Of a DNA stretch of 56,695 nucleotides, positions 27,735 through 37,793 are shown in pieces (within the stretch, counting starts at the first letter, position 1; every line of letters starts with the position of its first letter). The notes under the pieces are model-generated. The model was not told where the DNA came from, made no database searches, and saw only the letters and a program-made list of their open reading frames with translations. This DNA comes from Bradyrhizobium uaiense (GTDB taxonomy: Bacteria; Pseudomonadota; Alphaproteobacteria; Rhizobiales; Xanthobacteraceae), in contig NZ_VKHP01000024.1 of assembly GCF_010811875.1 (NCBI RefSeq), positions 1-56,695 of the forward strand. The letters run 5' to 3'. The translations under genes and the position numbers were made by a program.

Positions 27735-27960
27735 TCACAGGTCGGCCAGCAATTCCAGCAGGAGTTCGGGATGGGCGGCAAACAAGGCTCCGATGCCGAA
27801 CCCAGCAGTGCCGAACCCAATAGCGCCGATTCAGCCGTGCCACCCAAATCCAAGCACCGCGCCCATCAGGGTTGCAATCCAACCACGGAAGCCGTCCAGA
27901 CGACCCGAACCGCGACCACCAGCGCCTTGACCATTGATGTCACACGCAATCAATTCCCTG
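27735..27960 (-). pseudogene. Remnant of a small glycine-rich membrane protein
   Basis: On the minus strand one frame reads GRGSGRLDGFRGWIATLMG, then AVLGFGWHG, a TGA (27831-27833), and then IGAIGFGTAGFGIGALFAAH with a Leu-rich tail before the stop at 27735. The pieces on both sides of the TGA have the same Gly/Phe/Ala membrane-helix character, so this resembles one small gene interrupted by a nonsense change. No good start codon is seen. Confidence 0.35.
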
Positions 27961-28215
27961 AGCAATCGCCTCCGACGCCGGGGGCTCGCCGCGCTTCCGC
28001 GCCCACTTCACGACCACATCTCTTGTTTGACGCGCCTCACTGGCGGGCCGTTCACCCACCTCCCCCGGAGTTGATCGCCCACAGGCAACCGAGCGTGAGA
28101 GCAAGATGAGATTAGGCTGTGGCCGCGAATGAAGGCGCGTTCCCTCTCCCGCCTGCGACGTGGAAGCTTCAGTTGCAGAAGCCCGCAAAGGCCATATGCG
28201 ACAGTCTTGGTCGAG

Positions 28216-28247
28216 GGAGACTTGGGGCGAAGGAGACTTGGGGCGAG
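28216..28247. repeat. 16-base tandem duplication
   Basis: Two adjacent copies of GGAGACTTGGGGCGA plus A or G (28216-28231 and 28232-28247) differ only in the last base. Probably a replication-slippage duplication in non-coding DNA. Confidence 0.7.
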
Positions 28248-28447
28248 GGACATTCGCACAATTTTCGGAATATTAGAAGTTTGCCCCTGAGTTGCCCGAC
28301 GTGTCAAGTTGCTTGGCCGGACGCCGGCCACCGCCGGCTCCTTTGCATGGGGTTGTTTTCGATATTTTGGCAGCGCCCGCTGTCGCATGCATCGCACGTT
28401 CGTGCGAGATCGAGCCGTGGCGTCTTGTTGAATGCCTACCGCAGCCG

Positions 28448-30922
28448 TCAGTACAGCCCGCCGGTCCCCGACCGCATCACGGCCCGATCCGCATCCGGCG
28501 AAATCGGCTGCTGGGTGCCGTCGATCACGTCAGTGCCGGCGACCAACGAGGAATCATAGGCCGGCGGCGCCTGGCCCGGCTTGAAGGCTTCGAGCACCAC
28601 GCCCTTCTGTCCGGACGAGGCGCGCAGGCCCGTCTTGGCGTCGACGAGCACCAGCCGGATGCCGACCGGCTGCTTGAACGGGGTGGCCGGCTTGTCGGCG
28701 AGCGCGAGCTTCAGGAAGTCGCGCGCGATCGGCGCCGCGGTGTGACCGGCCTGCGCGTTGCGGCCGAGCGAGCGCGGCTTGTCGTAGCCGACATAGAGAC
28801 CGACCACGAGGTCCGGCGAGAAGCCGACGAACCAGAGATCCTTGGCCTCGTTCGAAGTCCCGGTCTTGCCGGCGAGCGGCTTGCCGACGTCCTTTAGCGC
28901 CGTGCCGGTACCGGCCTGAATCACGCCTTCCATCAACGAGGTGATCTGGTAGGCGGACATCGCGTCGAGCACCCGCTCGCGACGGTCGACGAGCTGCGGC
29001 TCGGGCTGGCTCTTCCAGCCCTCCGGCGCGTCGCAGCCGCGGCATTCGCGCTGGTCGTGCTTGAAGATGGTGTGGCCGTAGCGGTCCTGGATGCGGTCGA
29101 TCAGGGTCGGCTTCACGCGGACGCCGCCATTGGCGATCATCGAATAGGCCGTGGCCATCCGCATCACCGTGGTCTCGCCGGCGCCGAGCGCATAGGCGAG
29201 ATAGTTCGGCAGCTCGTCGTAGACGCCGAAGCGCTTGGCATACTCGCCGATCAGCGGCATGCCGATCTCCTGCGCGAGCCGCACCGTCACGGTGTTGAGC
29301 GACAGGCGCAGCGCGTTGCGCAGCGTCACCTGACCCTGGTACTTGCCGGTCGAGAAGTTCTCCGGGCGCCAGACATTGCCCTGCCCCTGGTCGATCTCGA
29401 TCGGCGCGTCGATCATGACGGTCGATCCGGTATAGCCGTTGTCGAGCGCCGACGAATAGACGATCGGCTTGAACGTCGAGCCGGGCTGCCGGTAGGCCTG
29501 CGTGGCGCGATTGAACTGGCTCTGGTCGAACGAGAAGCCGCCGACCATCGCGAGCACGCGGCCGGTATGCGGATCCATCGCCACCATCGCCCCCGACAGT
29601 TCGGGGATCTGGCGCAGCCGGTACTGGCCCTCGATGGCGCGGCCGTCCTTGAAGAGCGGGTCGGCATAGATCACGTCGCCGGGTTGCAGCACCTGCGAGA
29701 CCGCCGTCGGCGTCTTGCCCTTGCTCCTGGCCCAGCGCACGCCGTCCATCGTGATGATGCCGGTCTCGCGCTGCTTGCTGATGGCGCCGCCGAGTTCGCG
29801 GCCGGGCTGGAAGCCGATCCGCGCCGACTGGTCGTTGCTCTCGAGCACAACAGCCATTCGCCACGGCGAGATGTCGGAGAGCGACTTGATTTCGGCGAGC
29901 GGCACGCCCCAGTCGGCGGAAAGATCGATCTTCTGGATCGCGCCGCGATAACCCTGCTGCTCGTCATAGTTCACGAGCCCCGCCACCATCGCCTTGCGCG
30001 CCATCACCTGGACCTTGGGGTCGAGGGTGGTGCGCACCGACAGGCCGCCTTCATAAAGCTTCTTCTCGCCATAGCGCTCGAAGATGTCGCGGCGGACCTC
30101 TTCCGAGAAATATTCGCCGGCGAAGGTGTGCGCGCCGTTGCTGCGGTTGGTGACGGTCAGCGGGTCCTTGCGCGCCTTGTCGGCGTCGGCCACGCTGATC
30201 CAGCCGTTCTCCTGCAGGCGGTCGATCACGTAGTTGCGGCGCTCGATGGCGCGCGCATGGTTGCGCACCGGATGCAGGCTGGCCGGCATTTTCGGCAGCG
30301 CCGCCAGATAGGCCGCTTCGGCGACCGTCAGTTCATTGACGGACTTGTCGAAGTAGACCAGCGAGGCCGCCGCGATGCCGTAGGCGCCGAGGCCGAGATA
30401 GATTTCGTTGAGATAGAGCTCGAGGATCTTGTCCTTGGAATAGGCCCGCTCGATTCGCATCGCCAGCAGGGCTTCCTTGATCTTGCGACTGAACGACACC
30501 TCGTTGGTCAGAAGGAAGTTCTTGGCGACCTGCTGGGTGATCGTGGAGGCGCCCTGCGGACGACGATTGGAACCGAAGTTCTGGACGTAGGAGACGCCGG
30601 CGCGCGCCATGCCGGTATAATCGATGCCGCCATGCTCGTAGAAATTCTTGTCCTCGGCGGCGAGGAAGGCGTTGATCACGAGCTTCGGCACCGCCTGGAT
30701 CGGCAGGTACAGCCGGCGCTCCTTGGCGAACTCACCGAGCAGCGAACCGTCGGCCGCGTGGACGCGGGTCATCACCGGCGGCTCGTAGTTCTGGAGCTGT
30801 GAATAGTCGGGCAGATCCTTGGAAAAATGCCAGAACAGCCCTGCGACGGCGGCCAGACCAGCCAGGAACAGGATGGTTCCTGCGGTGAACAGGAACCCGA
30901 AGAACCGCAACAGAAATTTCAT
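28448..30922 (-). CDS. mrcA: Penicillin-binding protein 1A
   Basis: Bifunctional peptidoglycan synthase of 824 residues, anchored by an N-terminal helix (about 7-31). The glycosyltransferase domain has Glu90 in LAAEDKNFYEHGG and the STITQQVAKN motif (126-135). The transpeptidase has SxxK in GSTFKP (about 482), SxN in SLNTV (about 538) and KTGTS (about 685). A large insert between the domains (OB-like region) is typical of class A PBP1A. The start is the ATG at 30922 (MKFLLRFFGF). It probably has its own promoter in the 480-base gap upstream. Confidence 0.94.
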   Translation of the reverse strand: MKFLLRFFGFLFTAGTILFLAGLAAVAGLFWHFSKDLPDYSQLQNYEPPVMTRVHAADGSLLGEFAKERRLYLPIQAVPKLVINAFLAAEDKNFYEHGGIDYTGMARAGVSYVQNFGSNRRPQGASTITQQVAKNFLLTNEVSFSRKIKEALLAMRIERAYSKDKILELYLNEIYLGLGAYGIAAASLVYFDKSVNELTVAEAAYLAALPKMPASLHPVRNHARAIERRNYVIDRLQENGWISVADADKARKDPLTVTNRSNGAHTFAGEYFSEEVRRDIFERYGEKKLYEGGLSVRTTLDPKVQVMARKAMVAGLVNYDEQQGYRGAIQKIDLSADWGVPLAEIKSLSDISPWRMAVVLESNDQSARIGFQPGRELGGAISKQRETGIITMDGVRWARSKGKTPTAVSQVLQPGDVIYADPLFKDGRAIEGQYRLRQIPELSGAMVAMDPHTGRVLAMVGGFSFDQSQFNRATQAYRQPGSTFKPIVYSSALDNGYTGSTVMIDAPIEIDQGQGNVWRPENFSTGKYQGQVTLRNALRLSLNTVTVRLAQEIGMPLIGEYAKRFGVYDELPNYLAYALGAGETTVMRMATAYSMIANGGVRVKPTLIDRIQDRYGHTIFKHDQRECRGCDAPEGWKSQPEPQLVDRRERVLDAMSAYQITSLMEGVIQAGTGTALKDVGKPLAGKTGTSNEAKDLWFVGFSPDLVVGLYVGYDKPRSLGRNAQAGHTAAPIARDFLKLALADKPATPFKQPVGIRLVLVDAKTGLRASSGQKGVVLEAFKPGQAPPAYDSSLVAGTDVIDGTQQPISPDADRAVMRSGTGGLY

Positions 30923-31402
30923 CGACCAGATTTCCGTGGCGAATACGTCGCTCGTTCTGAGCGCGCTGCGTGCCACTTAGGCCGCCCGGTATATCGGTCG
31001 CTCCCCTGACCTGCAATTCAGCACCGGATAATTAAAGCGCGCCAGGCGTCAAACTTATGCCATAGAGCCCGGCTCGCGCGCGCTGCCAAATCAGCAGACC
31101 TTCCTGGCCCGGCCTGGCGAGCCCCCGGGTGGCAGCGTCCACCGTACGCTACGGCGCCGCTCGATTCGCGTGTGCCTCGCCGAATCCTGCTCCCCCTTGA
31201 TCGTCGCGCTTGCGCCGACGGCGCGCTGCGAAAGGAAAGCGCTGGACGGACCGACCGCTTTCCCCAACCCGGCTGCCGTTGCGGGCAACGAGTCACCAGA
31301 AAACCGGTGGACAGTCCCGCGGCGCCCACCGGATCAATGATTTGTTAACTATAACTACCGCAAGTTGTTGGCATACACGCAACTCGCGACGGGCTGATTT
31401 CC
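30923..31402. other. Intergenic region between divergent genes
   Basis: 480 bases separating PBP1A (minus) from the coiled-coil gene (plus). No frame here has a protein-like composition. The right end (about 31335-31375) is AT-rich, with TTGTTAACTATAACT resembling promoter DNA for the plus-strand gene. No repeat was seen. Confidence 0.5.
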
Positions 31403-31831
31403 ATGGCACTGCGCGGATTTAAACGGCCTTTTGCGGTCGACCAGACCGTACTCGGATTTCCAAAACCGCCCACGTCGGCCATGGGCACGGAAGCCTTGGA
31501 CCTCGTCTATCAGGCGGCGGACTTGTTCCGCAGCATCGAGGACAGGGCTCGCGCCGGGGAAGCCCGCGCCGAGGCTGCCGAACAGGCGCAGCTCGAAATC
31601 ATCGCTGCCACCGAGCGCAAGCTGAGGGATGCGTCGCGGGCGCTCGAAGAGGCCCGGCGGCGCATCGAGTCCCAGCAGGAGCAGCTCGATGCGGCTGAAT
31701 TCCGGGCCCAGGCCGCCGAAGCCGAGGCGCGTGAAGCCAAGCAGTCGCTGGCCCTGGTCGAGGACGCGATCCGCCGGCGCCTGCTGCTGACGAGCGGGCA
31801 CGACGACGGCAGGTCGAGCGCCGTCGCCTGA
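31403..31831 (+). CDS. Hypothetical coiled-coil protein
   Basis: 142 residues. The first 35 are unstructured; residues about 35-120 form a long amphipathic helix rich in Ala, Glu, Arg and Gln with heptad spacing, so the protein is probably a dimeric coiled coil in the cytoplasm. It has no signal peptide or membrane segment. Similar short coiled-coil proteins occur in Bradyrhizobium without known function. The ATG at 31403 follows an AT-rich promoter-like region. Confidence 0.75.
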   Translation: MALRGFKRPFAVDQTVLGFPKPPTSAMGTEALDLVYQAADLFRSIEDRARAGEARAEAAEQAQLEIIAATERKLRDASRALEEARRRIESQQEQLDAAEFRAQAAEAEAREAKQSLALVEDAIRRRLLLTSGHDDGRSSAVA

Positions 31832-31895
31832 GGCGCGGCCGATTTCGCCCGCTGCGGCCCTGCCCGACCGCCACCACGCGATTGTGCAACGACAA

Positions 31896-33632
31896 TCAGT
31901 AGCCGCTAGCGAGCCCCGAGTTACGGCGCGGATCGTTCGCGCCATAGAAGCGGTTGTTGCCGACCGGCTCACCACCGAGCGCCGGCGCGCCGATGACGAT
32001 GACCGCGAGGTGATTGGCCGGCTGCGGCGGACCGAACTTGTGGCCCATCCCTTCCAGGATCTTCCGCGTGTCCGGCGACAGCGTGTAGTCCTCGAGGTTG
32101 GTCGGTTCCGGAAGCCACTGCTGATGAAAGCGCGGCATGTCGACGGCTTCCTGCGCGTTCATGCCGTAGTCGACGGCGTTGATCATTGTCAGCAGCACGG
32201 CCGTGATAATGCGGCTACCGCCCGGAGTGCCCAACACCATCACCGGCTTGCCGTCCCTGGTCACGATGGTCGGGCTCATCGAGGACAGCGGGCGCTTACC
32301 CGGGACGATGGAATTGGCCTCCCCCTGCACCAGGCCGTAGAGGTTCGGCACGCCGACCTTGGCGGTGAAGTCGTCCATCTCGTCATTGAGCAGCACACCG
32401 GTCTTGGCCGCGGTCACCTTGGCGCCGAACCAGTCGTTCAGCGTGTAGGTGACCGACACCGCGTTGCCGTCCTTGTCGGCGATCGAGTAATGCGTGGTGT
32501 TGCTGCCTTCGTGCGGCGGAACGCCGGGCTTGATATCCCTCGATACGCCGGCCTTGGCCGGATCGATCGCGGCGCGGATCTTGGCGGCGTAATTCTTGTC
32601 GAGCAGGCGGTCGAGCGGATTCTTCACGAAGTCGGGATCACCGAGATAGCTGTTGCGGTCGACATAAGCGTGCCGCATCGCCTCGATCTGATAGTGCACC
32701 GCCTGCGCGGAGTGGTAGCCGAGCTCCTTCAGCGGATAGCCCTCGAGGATATTCAGGATCTCGCAAATGACCACGCCCCCCGAGCTCGGCGGCGGCGCCG
32801 AGACCACGTGGTAGCCGCGATAATCGCATTCGACCGGCGCGAGTTCGCGGACTTTGTAGTTGTCGAGATCCTCCTGCGTGAGCAGGCCCTTGCCGGCCAG
32901 GCTCGAGGCGACGATGGCCGCCCCCACCCAGCCCTTGTAGAAACCGTCGGTGCCGCGCTTGCTGATCTCGCGCAGCGTCTCGGCGAGCTCGTGCTGCGTC
33001 AGCCGCTCGCCGACCTGGAACGGCTTGCCGTTGTTGAGGAAGATCGCCGCCGAGGCCGGATCGTCCTGAAAATCCTTGGTCGAGGTCTGCAGCATGCTGA
33101 CGTCGCCCTGGTCGAGCACGAAGCCGTCCTCGGCGAGCTGCAGCGCCGGTGCGATCACGTCCGCACGCTTCATCGTGCCGTATTTCTCGCGCGCATATTC
33201 CATCCCGGCCACCGAGCCCGGCACGCCGACAGCGAGATGTCCCTTGGTCGACAGGCCGGGGACGACGTTGCCGTCCTTGTCGAGATACATGTTGGCGGTG
33301 GCGCCCTTCGGCGCGGTTTCGCGGAAATCCAGGAAAGTCTTGCGCCCGTCGGCAAGCTGGATGGTCATGAACCCGCCGCCACCGAGATTGCCGGCGGCGG
33401 GATAGGCGACCGCAAGCGCGTAACCGACCGCGACCGCCGCATCGACGGCGTTGCCGCCCCGCTTCAACACCTCGACGCCGACCTGCGTCGCGAGATGCTG
33501 CGCCGAGACCACCATGCCGTTCTCGGCAGCGACGGGCGCGACCGATGCCGCGCGACCCGGCACCGCCGACATGAGGCCGACCGAAACAATCGCGGCGACT
33601 ATCCACCGCGCGTGCGCTGTTGAATTTTGCAT
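31896..33632 (-). CDS. ggt: Gamma-glutamyltransferase
   Basis: Exported enzyme of 578 residues that hydrolyses or transfers the gamma-glutamyl group of glutathione. A signal peptide (WIVAAIVSVGLMSAVPGRAA) precedes the large subunit; self-cleavage should occur before Thr379 (GSN-TTHYS), giving the small subunit with its N-terminal Thr nucleophile. The oxyanion-loop motif PLSSM appears as RPLSSMSPT and the glycines as GTPGGS. A monocistronic gene. Length is normal for the family. Confidence 0.95.
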   Translation of the reverse strand: MQNSTAHARWIVAAIVSVGLMSAVPGRAASVAPVAAENGMVVSAQHLATQVGVEVLKRGGNAVDAAVAVGYALAVAYPAAGNLGGGGFMTIQLADGRKTFLDFRETAPKGATANMYLDKDGNVVPGLSTKGHLAVGVPGSVAGMEYAREKYGTMKRADVIAPALQLAEDGFVLDQGDVSMLQTSTKDFQDDPASAAIFLNNGKPFQVGERLTQHELAETLREISKRGTDGFYKGWVGAAIVASSLAGKGLLTQEDLDNYKVRELAPVECDYRGYHVVSAPPPSSGGVVICEILNILEGYPLKELGYHSAQAVHYQIEAMRHAYVDRNSYLGDPDFVKNPLDRLLDKNYAAKIRAAIDPAKAGVSRDIKPGVPPHEGSNTTHYSIADKDGNAVSVTYTLNDWFGAKVTAAKTGVLLNDEMDDFTAKVGVPNLYGLVQGEANSIVPGKRPLSSMSPTIVTRDGKPVMVLGTPGGSRIITAVLLTMINAVDYGMNAQEAVDMPRFHQQWLPEPTNLEDYTLSPDTRKILEGMGHKFGPPQPANHLAVIVIGAPALGGEPVGNNRFYGANDPRRNSGLASGY

Positions 33633-33750
33633 GGGAGCCTCCCCGGGGAATGCCGACGTGTCGCGGCTTGCGGTGCTATCTCAACGCGTACATTTAGCAG
33701 GCCGCTCGCTTGCGCACTATAGGCGCGCGCTCCGCTCAGCGCTTACCCGC

Positions 33751-33903
33751 AACCGGCTATGGCCGTCTGCCATAGGCCGCGTAGCTCACAAGCCCGATCA
33801 CGAGCCACACCGCGAGCCTGATCCAGGTGTCGAGCGGCAGGCCGAACATCAGGAACAGCGAAGTTCCAGCGGCAGTCGGCGCCGCCAGCCAGTTCGCGGG
33901 CGC
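33751..33903 (-). pseudogene. Duplicated 3' fragment of the amino-acid permease gene
   Basis: About 150 bases nearly identical to the 3' end of the APC permease gene (35879-36032), in the same direction, encoding [19 protein letters not shown] and the following helix up to YAAYGRR. The rest of the permease is missing: the open frame upstream (33904-34002) is the porin terminator and spacer. So this is a leftover copy, not a gene. The two copies bracket the porin gene. Confidence 0.88.
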
Positions 33904-33923
33904 GATGGGCGCACACGGCGGAG

Positions 33924-33951
33924 AAAAGCCTCCGGCGGGCATGCCGGAGGC
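33924..33951 (-). terminator. Intrinsic terminator of the porin gene
   Basis: On the minus strand GCCTCCGGC, a 6-base loop and GCCGGAGGC form a perfect 9-bp stem followed by TTTT. It lies 100 bases past the porin stop and directly before the permease fragment. Confidence 0.85.
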
Positions 33952-34050
33952 TTCGGAGGTCGTACTGAAGATGGAAGGAACACCTCTTTTGGTTGTGGTC
34001 AATGAGACGTTTTAAAACTCAACTTCCCGAAGCGATCTCTCGCCGATAGT

Positions 34051-35622
34051 TCACCAGTTGCGCTGAGCGCGGAGGAGCAAGAGAACCGTGTTCTGATCCT
34101 TCAGCTCGTAGATCGCGCCGGGCTTGCCAATGGCGGGGCTGCCGGGGAAGGCGATCGTGCCGGCCATCTTCTGATCCAGATGGGTGTAGGTGAAATCTGC
34201 CGAGAAGGTCAGGTTCTTCACCGGGGTCCACTGGGTCTGGGTACCGAGCTGCGCGATGTTGTAGTCCGGGTTGCATGCCGTCAGGGCCGAGCCAGCACCG
34301 AAGAAGTTGCTGAGCGAACCACCGACACCATTGCCAGCCGGGCCGCAGATATAGCCCTTGGCCGTGTCGGTGTAGCGGACGCCAGCATAAGCACCGTAGA
34401 TGCTGGTGTTCCAGTTCGGGTTCCAGTTGTGCACATATGCACCGCGGAAGCCCCAGGTCTTGATGGTCTGCTGCTGACCGCCGGTGACGAACACGGTGTC
34501 AGGCGCGATGCCAAAGCCGATGCTCTGGTAGGCGCCGGGAACACCGGTGCTGCCGAAGATCGTGTTCTGACCAGCCGAGCCGGCAAGGTCCTGGATGTTG
34601 TAGCGGGTCGCGCCGTCGGTGTAGACACCCTGCAAGTTGATGGTGTCGCCAGGTCCGGTCGGGATGTTCTTGATCGACAACGCCAACTGACCAGCCCAGC
34701 CCCACTTGTCGTCCGGATGACCGGTCAACTCGGTGCCGCCGTAGTAGGCCGCGTGGTTATCATGCGCTGCGAACGACGCCTGGAACAGACCCCAGGCCTG
34801 ATCGACGCGCAGCATGGCCACGAAATCCGGCGCGATCGTGCCGGCGTAGTCGCCGATGCCGAACACGTTGGTGTTGCTGGGAACGCCGAAGTTGACGGGC
34901 GCACCGAGGTTGACGACGCCAGCCTGATAGTAGGCCGTCTGATCCTGAGCCGACAGAGACAGCGACACGCCGTTGCCAAACTCAGCGGTGTAGGTGAACT
35001 GGTTCACACCAGTGATCGTGCCGCCGCCGCCGACGAGACCGTCGAAGTTGTTGCCCGGATAGGCGGTCCAGGGAGCAGAGAACTGCGAGACCGCCTTACC
35101 GATGGTGAAGCCGGCGAACTGGATGAAGGCGTAGTAGACGCCAACCGTACCAGCCGCAACCGCACCCGTATTGGCGTTGTTCGGCGCCTGAACCGTGCCG
35201 ATCGGCGAGTAAACGGTCGCACCATTGCCCTGGCCGGCGTAGCTGTCCGAGGTCCAGTTGAACGTCGCATCGAAGAACGTGCGGACCACGCCGTATTCGG
35301 TCGCAGTGCGCGTATCGATGTTCAGGTCTTCACGCGAACGCCAGGTGTAGCCGTTGGTGAAGCGGTTCCGAGCGCCAGCGGCGCCCGAGGTGTTGCCGGT
35401 GTTGTCAACGTTCGAGTTCGCCAGGACGTCGACGCGCAGGTAGCCGCCCAGCTTGATGCAGGTGTCGGTGCCCGGGATGTAGTAGAACCCTGGACCATAG
35501 AGCGAGCAAACCTTCACGTACTCGACCGCTTTGGCCTTGACTGGAAGATCGGCCGCCTGAGCTCCCCCGGCTGCGACGAGAACCGCCACCGAGCCGAGGA
35601 TAAAGCTGTTCGAAATTTTCAT
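34051..35622 (-). CDS. Porin (Omp2b/rhizobial porin family)
   Basis: Outer-membrane channel of 523 residues from MKISNSF at 35622, which has a GGGGG ribosome site. The signal peptide ends at GGAQA; the mature N-terminus (ADLPVKAKAVEYVKVCSLYG) and the GTDTCIKLGGYLRVD segment, with two cysteines, are hallmarks of the Rhizobiales porin family. The rest is Gly/Asn/Thr-rich beta strand ending in RAQRNW with a terminal aromatic. It is followed by a strong terminator, so probably an abundant single-gene transcript. Codon use (C-ending, few rare codons) fits high expression. Confidence 0.93.
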   Translation of the reverse strand: MKISNSFILGSVAVLVAAGGAQAADLPVKAKAVEYVKVCSLYGPGFYYIPGTDTCIKLGGYLRVDVLANSNVDNTGNTSGAAGARNRFTNGYTWRSREDLNIDTRTATEYGVVRTFFDATFNWTSDSYAGQGNGATVYSPIGTVQAPNNANTGAVAAGTVGVYYAFIQFAGFTIGKAVSQFSAPWTAYPGNNFDGLVGGGGTITGVNQFTYTAEFGNGVSLSLSAQDQTAYYQAGVVNLGAPVNFGVPSNTNVFGIGDYAGTIAPDFVAMLRVDQAWGLFQASFAAHDNHAAYYGGTELTGHPDDKWGWAGQLALSIKNIPTGPGDTINLQGVYTDGATRYNIQDLAGSAGQNTIFGSTGVPGAYQSIGFGIAPDTVFVTGGQQQTIKTWGFRGAYVHNWNPNWNTSIYGAYAGVRYTDTAKGYICGPAGNGVGGSLSNFFGAGSALTACNPDYNIAQLGTQTQWTPVKNLTFSADFTYTHLDQKMAGTIAFPGSPAIGKPGAIYELKDQNTVLLLLRAQRNW

Positions 35623-35861
35623 GTTAACCCCCAAGTTCACGTATGTCAGGAAAGGCCACGGATCGCTCAGTCGCTCAGCGCCTTCGACACACCCTCCAAA
35701 TGCTCCGAGGGTCCGCCCATTCCTCACCGATTCTGAAAGCGCGAAAATAGCGTAGCGGATGGTTGTACCGGGGCCTTACGAATTGTTCTGATAAGCCTCA
35801 TCAGCTCTGCGAATGAGGCAGCCGGGTCGACCGTTGCGGTGGACGCGCTTGGGAACGCGCC

Positions 35862-37358
35862 TTATGCGCCGCTCGCTCGCAGCCGGCTGTGACGCCGGCC
35901 ATAGGCCGCATAGATCGCAAGCCCGATCACGAGCCACACCGCGAGCCTGATCCAGGTGTCGAGCGGCAGGCCGAACATCAGGAACAGCGACGTTGCAGCG
36001 GCGGCCGGCGCCACCAGCCAGATCGCGGGCGCCTTGAACGGCCGAGGCAATTCCGGATCGCGGACACGCAGCACCAGCGTGCCGATCGAAACCACCGTGA
36101 ACGCAAACAGCGTCCCGATCGAGACCAGTTCGCCGACCAGCCCGATCGGCAGCAGGCCCGCCAGGACCGCGGCAATGATGCCGGAGAAGATGGTCGAGAC
36201 GTAGGGGGTCCGGAAGCGCGGATGGATCTTTGCGGCAAAGCCCGGCAACAACCCGTCATGCGCCATGGCGCGAAAGATCCGCGGCTGCGCCAGCAGCATG
36301 ATGAGGATCACGGATGTCAGTCCGAACAGGATGCCGAGCTTGATGAACGGACCGAGCCAACCGATGCCAACGGCATCGATACCGACCGCGATCGGATCGG
36401 GCACGCTGAGCCGATCATACGGCACGATACCGGTCAGCACGAAGCCGACCGCGACATAGAGCGCGGCGCAGACGACCAGTGAGCCGAGAATGCCGATCGG
36501 CATGTCGCGCTCCGGCACCTTCGCTTCCTGTGCGGCAGTCGAGACTGCGTCGAAGCCGATATAGGCGAAGAACACCACCGCTGCGCCACGGATCACGCCG
36601 GACCAGCCGAACACGCCCGGACCGGCATTCGGCGGAATCAGCAAGCCCTCCGGATTGCTCGACGTCACCCAGTTCGCGAGCGTCACCGAGGAGGCCGCGG
36701 TGGCGAGAAACAACGCGATGACGACGAGCTTGACCACGACGACGAAGCTGGTGAAGCGCGCGGACTCGCGAATGCCGACCACGAGCAGCGCGGTGACGAA
36801 GGCGATGATCGCCATCGCCGGGATGTTGACGACCGCACCGGTCGATGACCACGCACCGCTGTTGGCGTCGTAGGCGAGCGGCGCCGAGGTGAATTGCTGC
36901 GGCAGATTGATGCCGAAATCGCGCATGAAGCTGACGAAATAGCCGGACCATCCGACCGAGACCGCGATCGCGCCGACCGCGTATTCGAGGATCAGGTCCC
37001 AGCCGATGATCCATGCGATCAGTTCGCCGAGCGTGGCATAGGCATACGTGTAGGCGCTGCCGCAGATCGGCACGGTCGACGCCATCTCGGCGTAGCACAG
37101 GCCGGCGAAGGCGCAGGCGACGGCACCAAGCATGAAGGAGAGCGTGACGGCGGGACCGGCATTGGCGGCCGCCGCGTGCCCGGTCAGCACGAAAATGCCA
37201 GCGCCGATGATGCCGCCGATGCCGAGCGTGACCAGTTGCAACGCCGACAGTGAGCGCTTGAAGACCGGCGTCTCCGCGTCGCCGTCGGCCCGTGCCGCCT
37301 CCCGCAACAGCTCGGAGGTCGACTTTCGATCCCAGAAGCCAGCCAGGGTGTCCGTCAC
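35862..37358 (-). CDS. APC family amino acid permease
   Basis: Inner-membrane transporter of 498 residues with about 12-13 helices. The first helix [15 protein letters not shown] carries the substrate-binding GxG of the cationic amino acid transporter (CAT/YfnA-like) branch. It is not obviously linked to an enzyme. Its last 150 bases are duplicated beyond the porin gene (33751-33903). A divergent promoter for other genes is not apparent; the gene ahead (BA14K) runs in the same direction after 135 bases. Confidence 0.92.
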   Translation of the reverse strand: MTDTLAGFWDRKSTSELLREAARADGDAETPVFKRSLSALQLVTLGIGGIIGAGIFVLTGHAAAANAGPAVTLSFMLGAVACAFAGLCYAEMASTVPICGSAYTYAYATLGELIAWIIGWDLILEYAVGAIAVSVGWSGYFVSFMRDFGINLPQQFTSAPLAYDANSGAWSSTGAVVNIPAMAIIAFVTALLVVGIRESARFTSFVVVVKLVVIALFLATAASSVTLANWVTSSNPEGLLIPPNAGPGVFGWSGVIRGAAVVFFAYIGFDAVSTAAQEAKVPERDMPIGILGSLVVCAALYVAVGFVLTGIVPYDRLSVPDPIAVGIDAVGIGWLGPFIKLGILFGLTSVILIMLLAQPRIFRAMAHDGLLPGFAAKIHPRFRTPYVSTIFSGIIAAVLAGLLPIGLVGELVSIGTLFAFTVVSIGTLVLRVRDPELPRPFKAPAIWLVAPAAAATSLFLMFGLPLDTWIRLAVWLVIGLAIYAAYGRRHSRLRASGA

Positions 37359-37493
37359 GCCAGATGCCCTCCGCCGCTCGGGCCCGGCGGGACCCGACGC
37401 GATCAGTGGACTATAACGCGCCTAACGTCAGGTCGTTCGCGCGGATGGCGACGGCCGGAGCCCTTATCCACCACCAAGCGAGGTACCGCGCCC

Positions 37494-37793
37494 TCATTGG
37501 CAGGGATGACGGCGACCGTCGCGGGCAAGGAAGGTGCCGGACGCCGGGTCGAACGAACGATAACGGGCGCAAGAGGACGGTGCCGGCGGGATGGTGCCGT
37601 AGGCGTTCTCCGGGTTGCCGCTGCGCTGCGTCGCCTGCGCCTCGCCCCATGGCGTGAGAGCACCGCCGTTGATCGCGCTCCGCCCCGGATTCTGGGCGTC
37701 AAAAAGTGCCGGCTCCGATATCTGGGCCGCCACCGGCGTGAACGTCATTCCCACCAGCAGCACAGCGGCTGCAACGGCCTTGAGCCCGGCCAT
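37494..37793 (-). CDS. BA14K-like exported protein
   Basis: 99 residues from the ATG at 37793, chosen for its GAGAGG site at 4-5 base spacing; an ATG at 37811 is possible. A signal peptide (AVAAAVLLVGMTFTPVAAQ) is followed by a short mature part ending with CARYRSFDPASGTFLARDG then RRHPC, the BA14K signature with two cysteines. In Brucella this family is immunoreactive and lectin-like; here the role is unknown. Confidence 0.85.
   Translation of the reverse strand: MAGLKAVAAAVLLVGMTFTPVAAQISEPALFDAQNPGRSAINGGALTPWGEAQATQRSGNPENAYGTIPPAPSSCARYRSFDPASGTFLARDGRRHPCQ

Larger units (their letters stand above)
27538..28447. other. About 0.9 kb with no intact gene
   Basis: None of the open frames here has a convincing start, ribosome site and protein-like composition. 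It contains a broken small glycine-rich membrane frame (27735-27960) and a 16-base tandem duplication (28216-28247), and ends 55 bases before the complement of the PBP1A stop in AT-rich sequence. It appears to be decayed spacer DNA. Confidence 0.5.

Noticed and set aside
27554..27853. A 99-codon minus-strand frame with Trp/Cys-rich sequence
   Set aside because: Its composition is unlike a protein and it is the wrong frame of the glycine-rich remnant at 27735-27960.
33757..34002. An 81-codon gene with permease-like helices
   Set aside because: Its first 30 codons are the porin terminator and spacer; only the last part matches the permease 3' end, so it is a duplicated fragment, not a gene.
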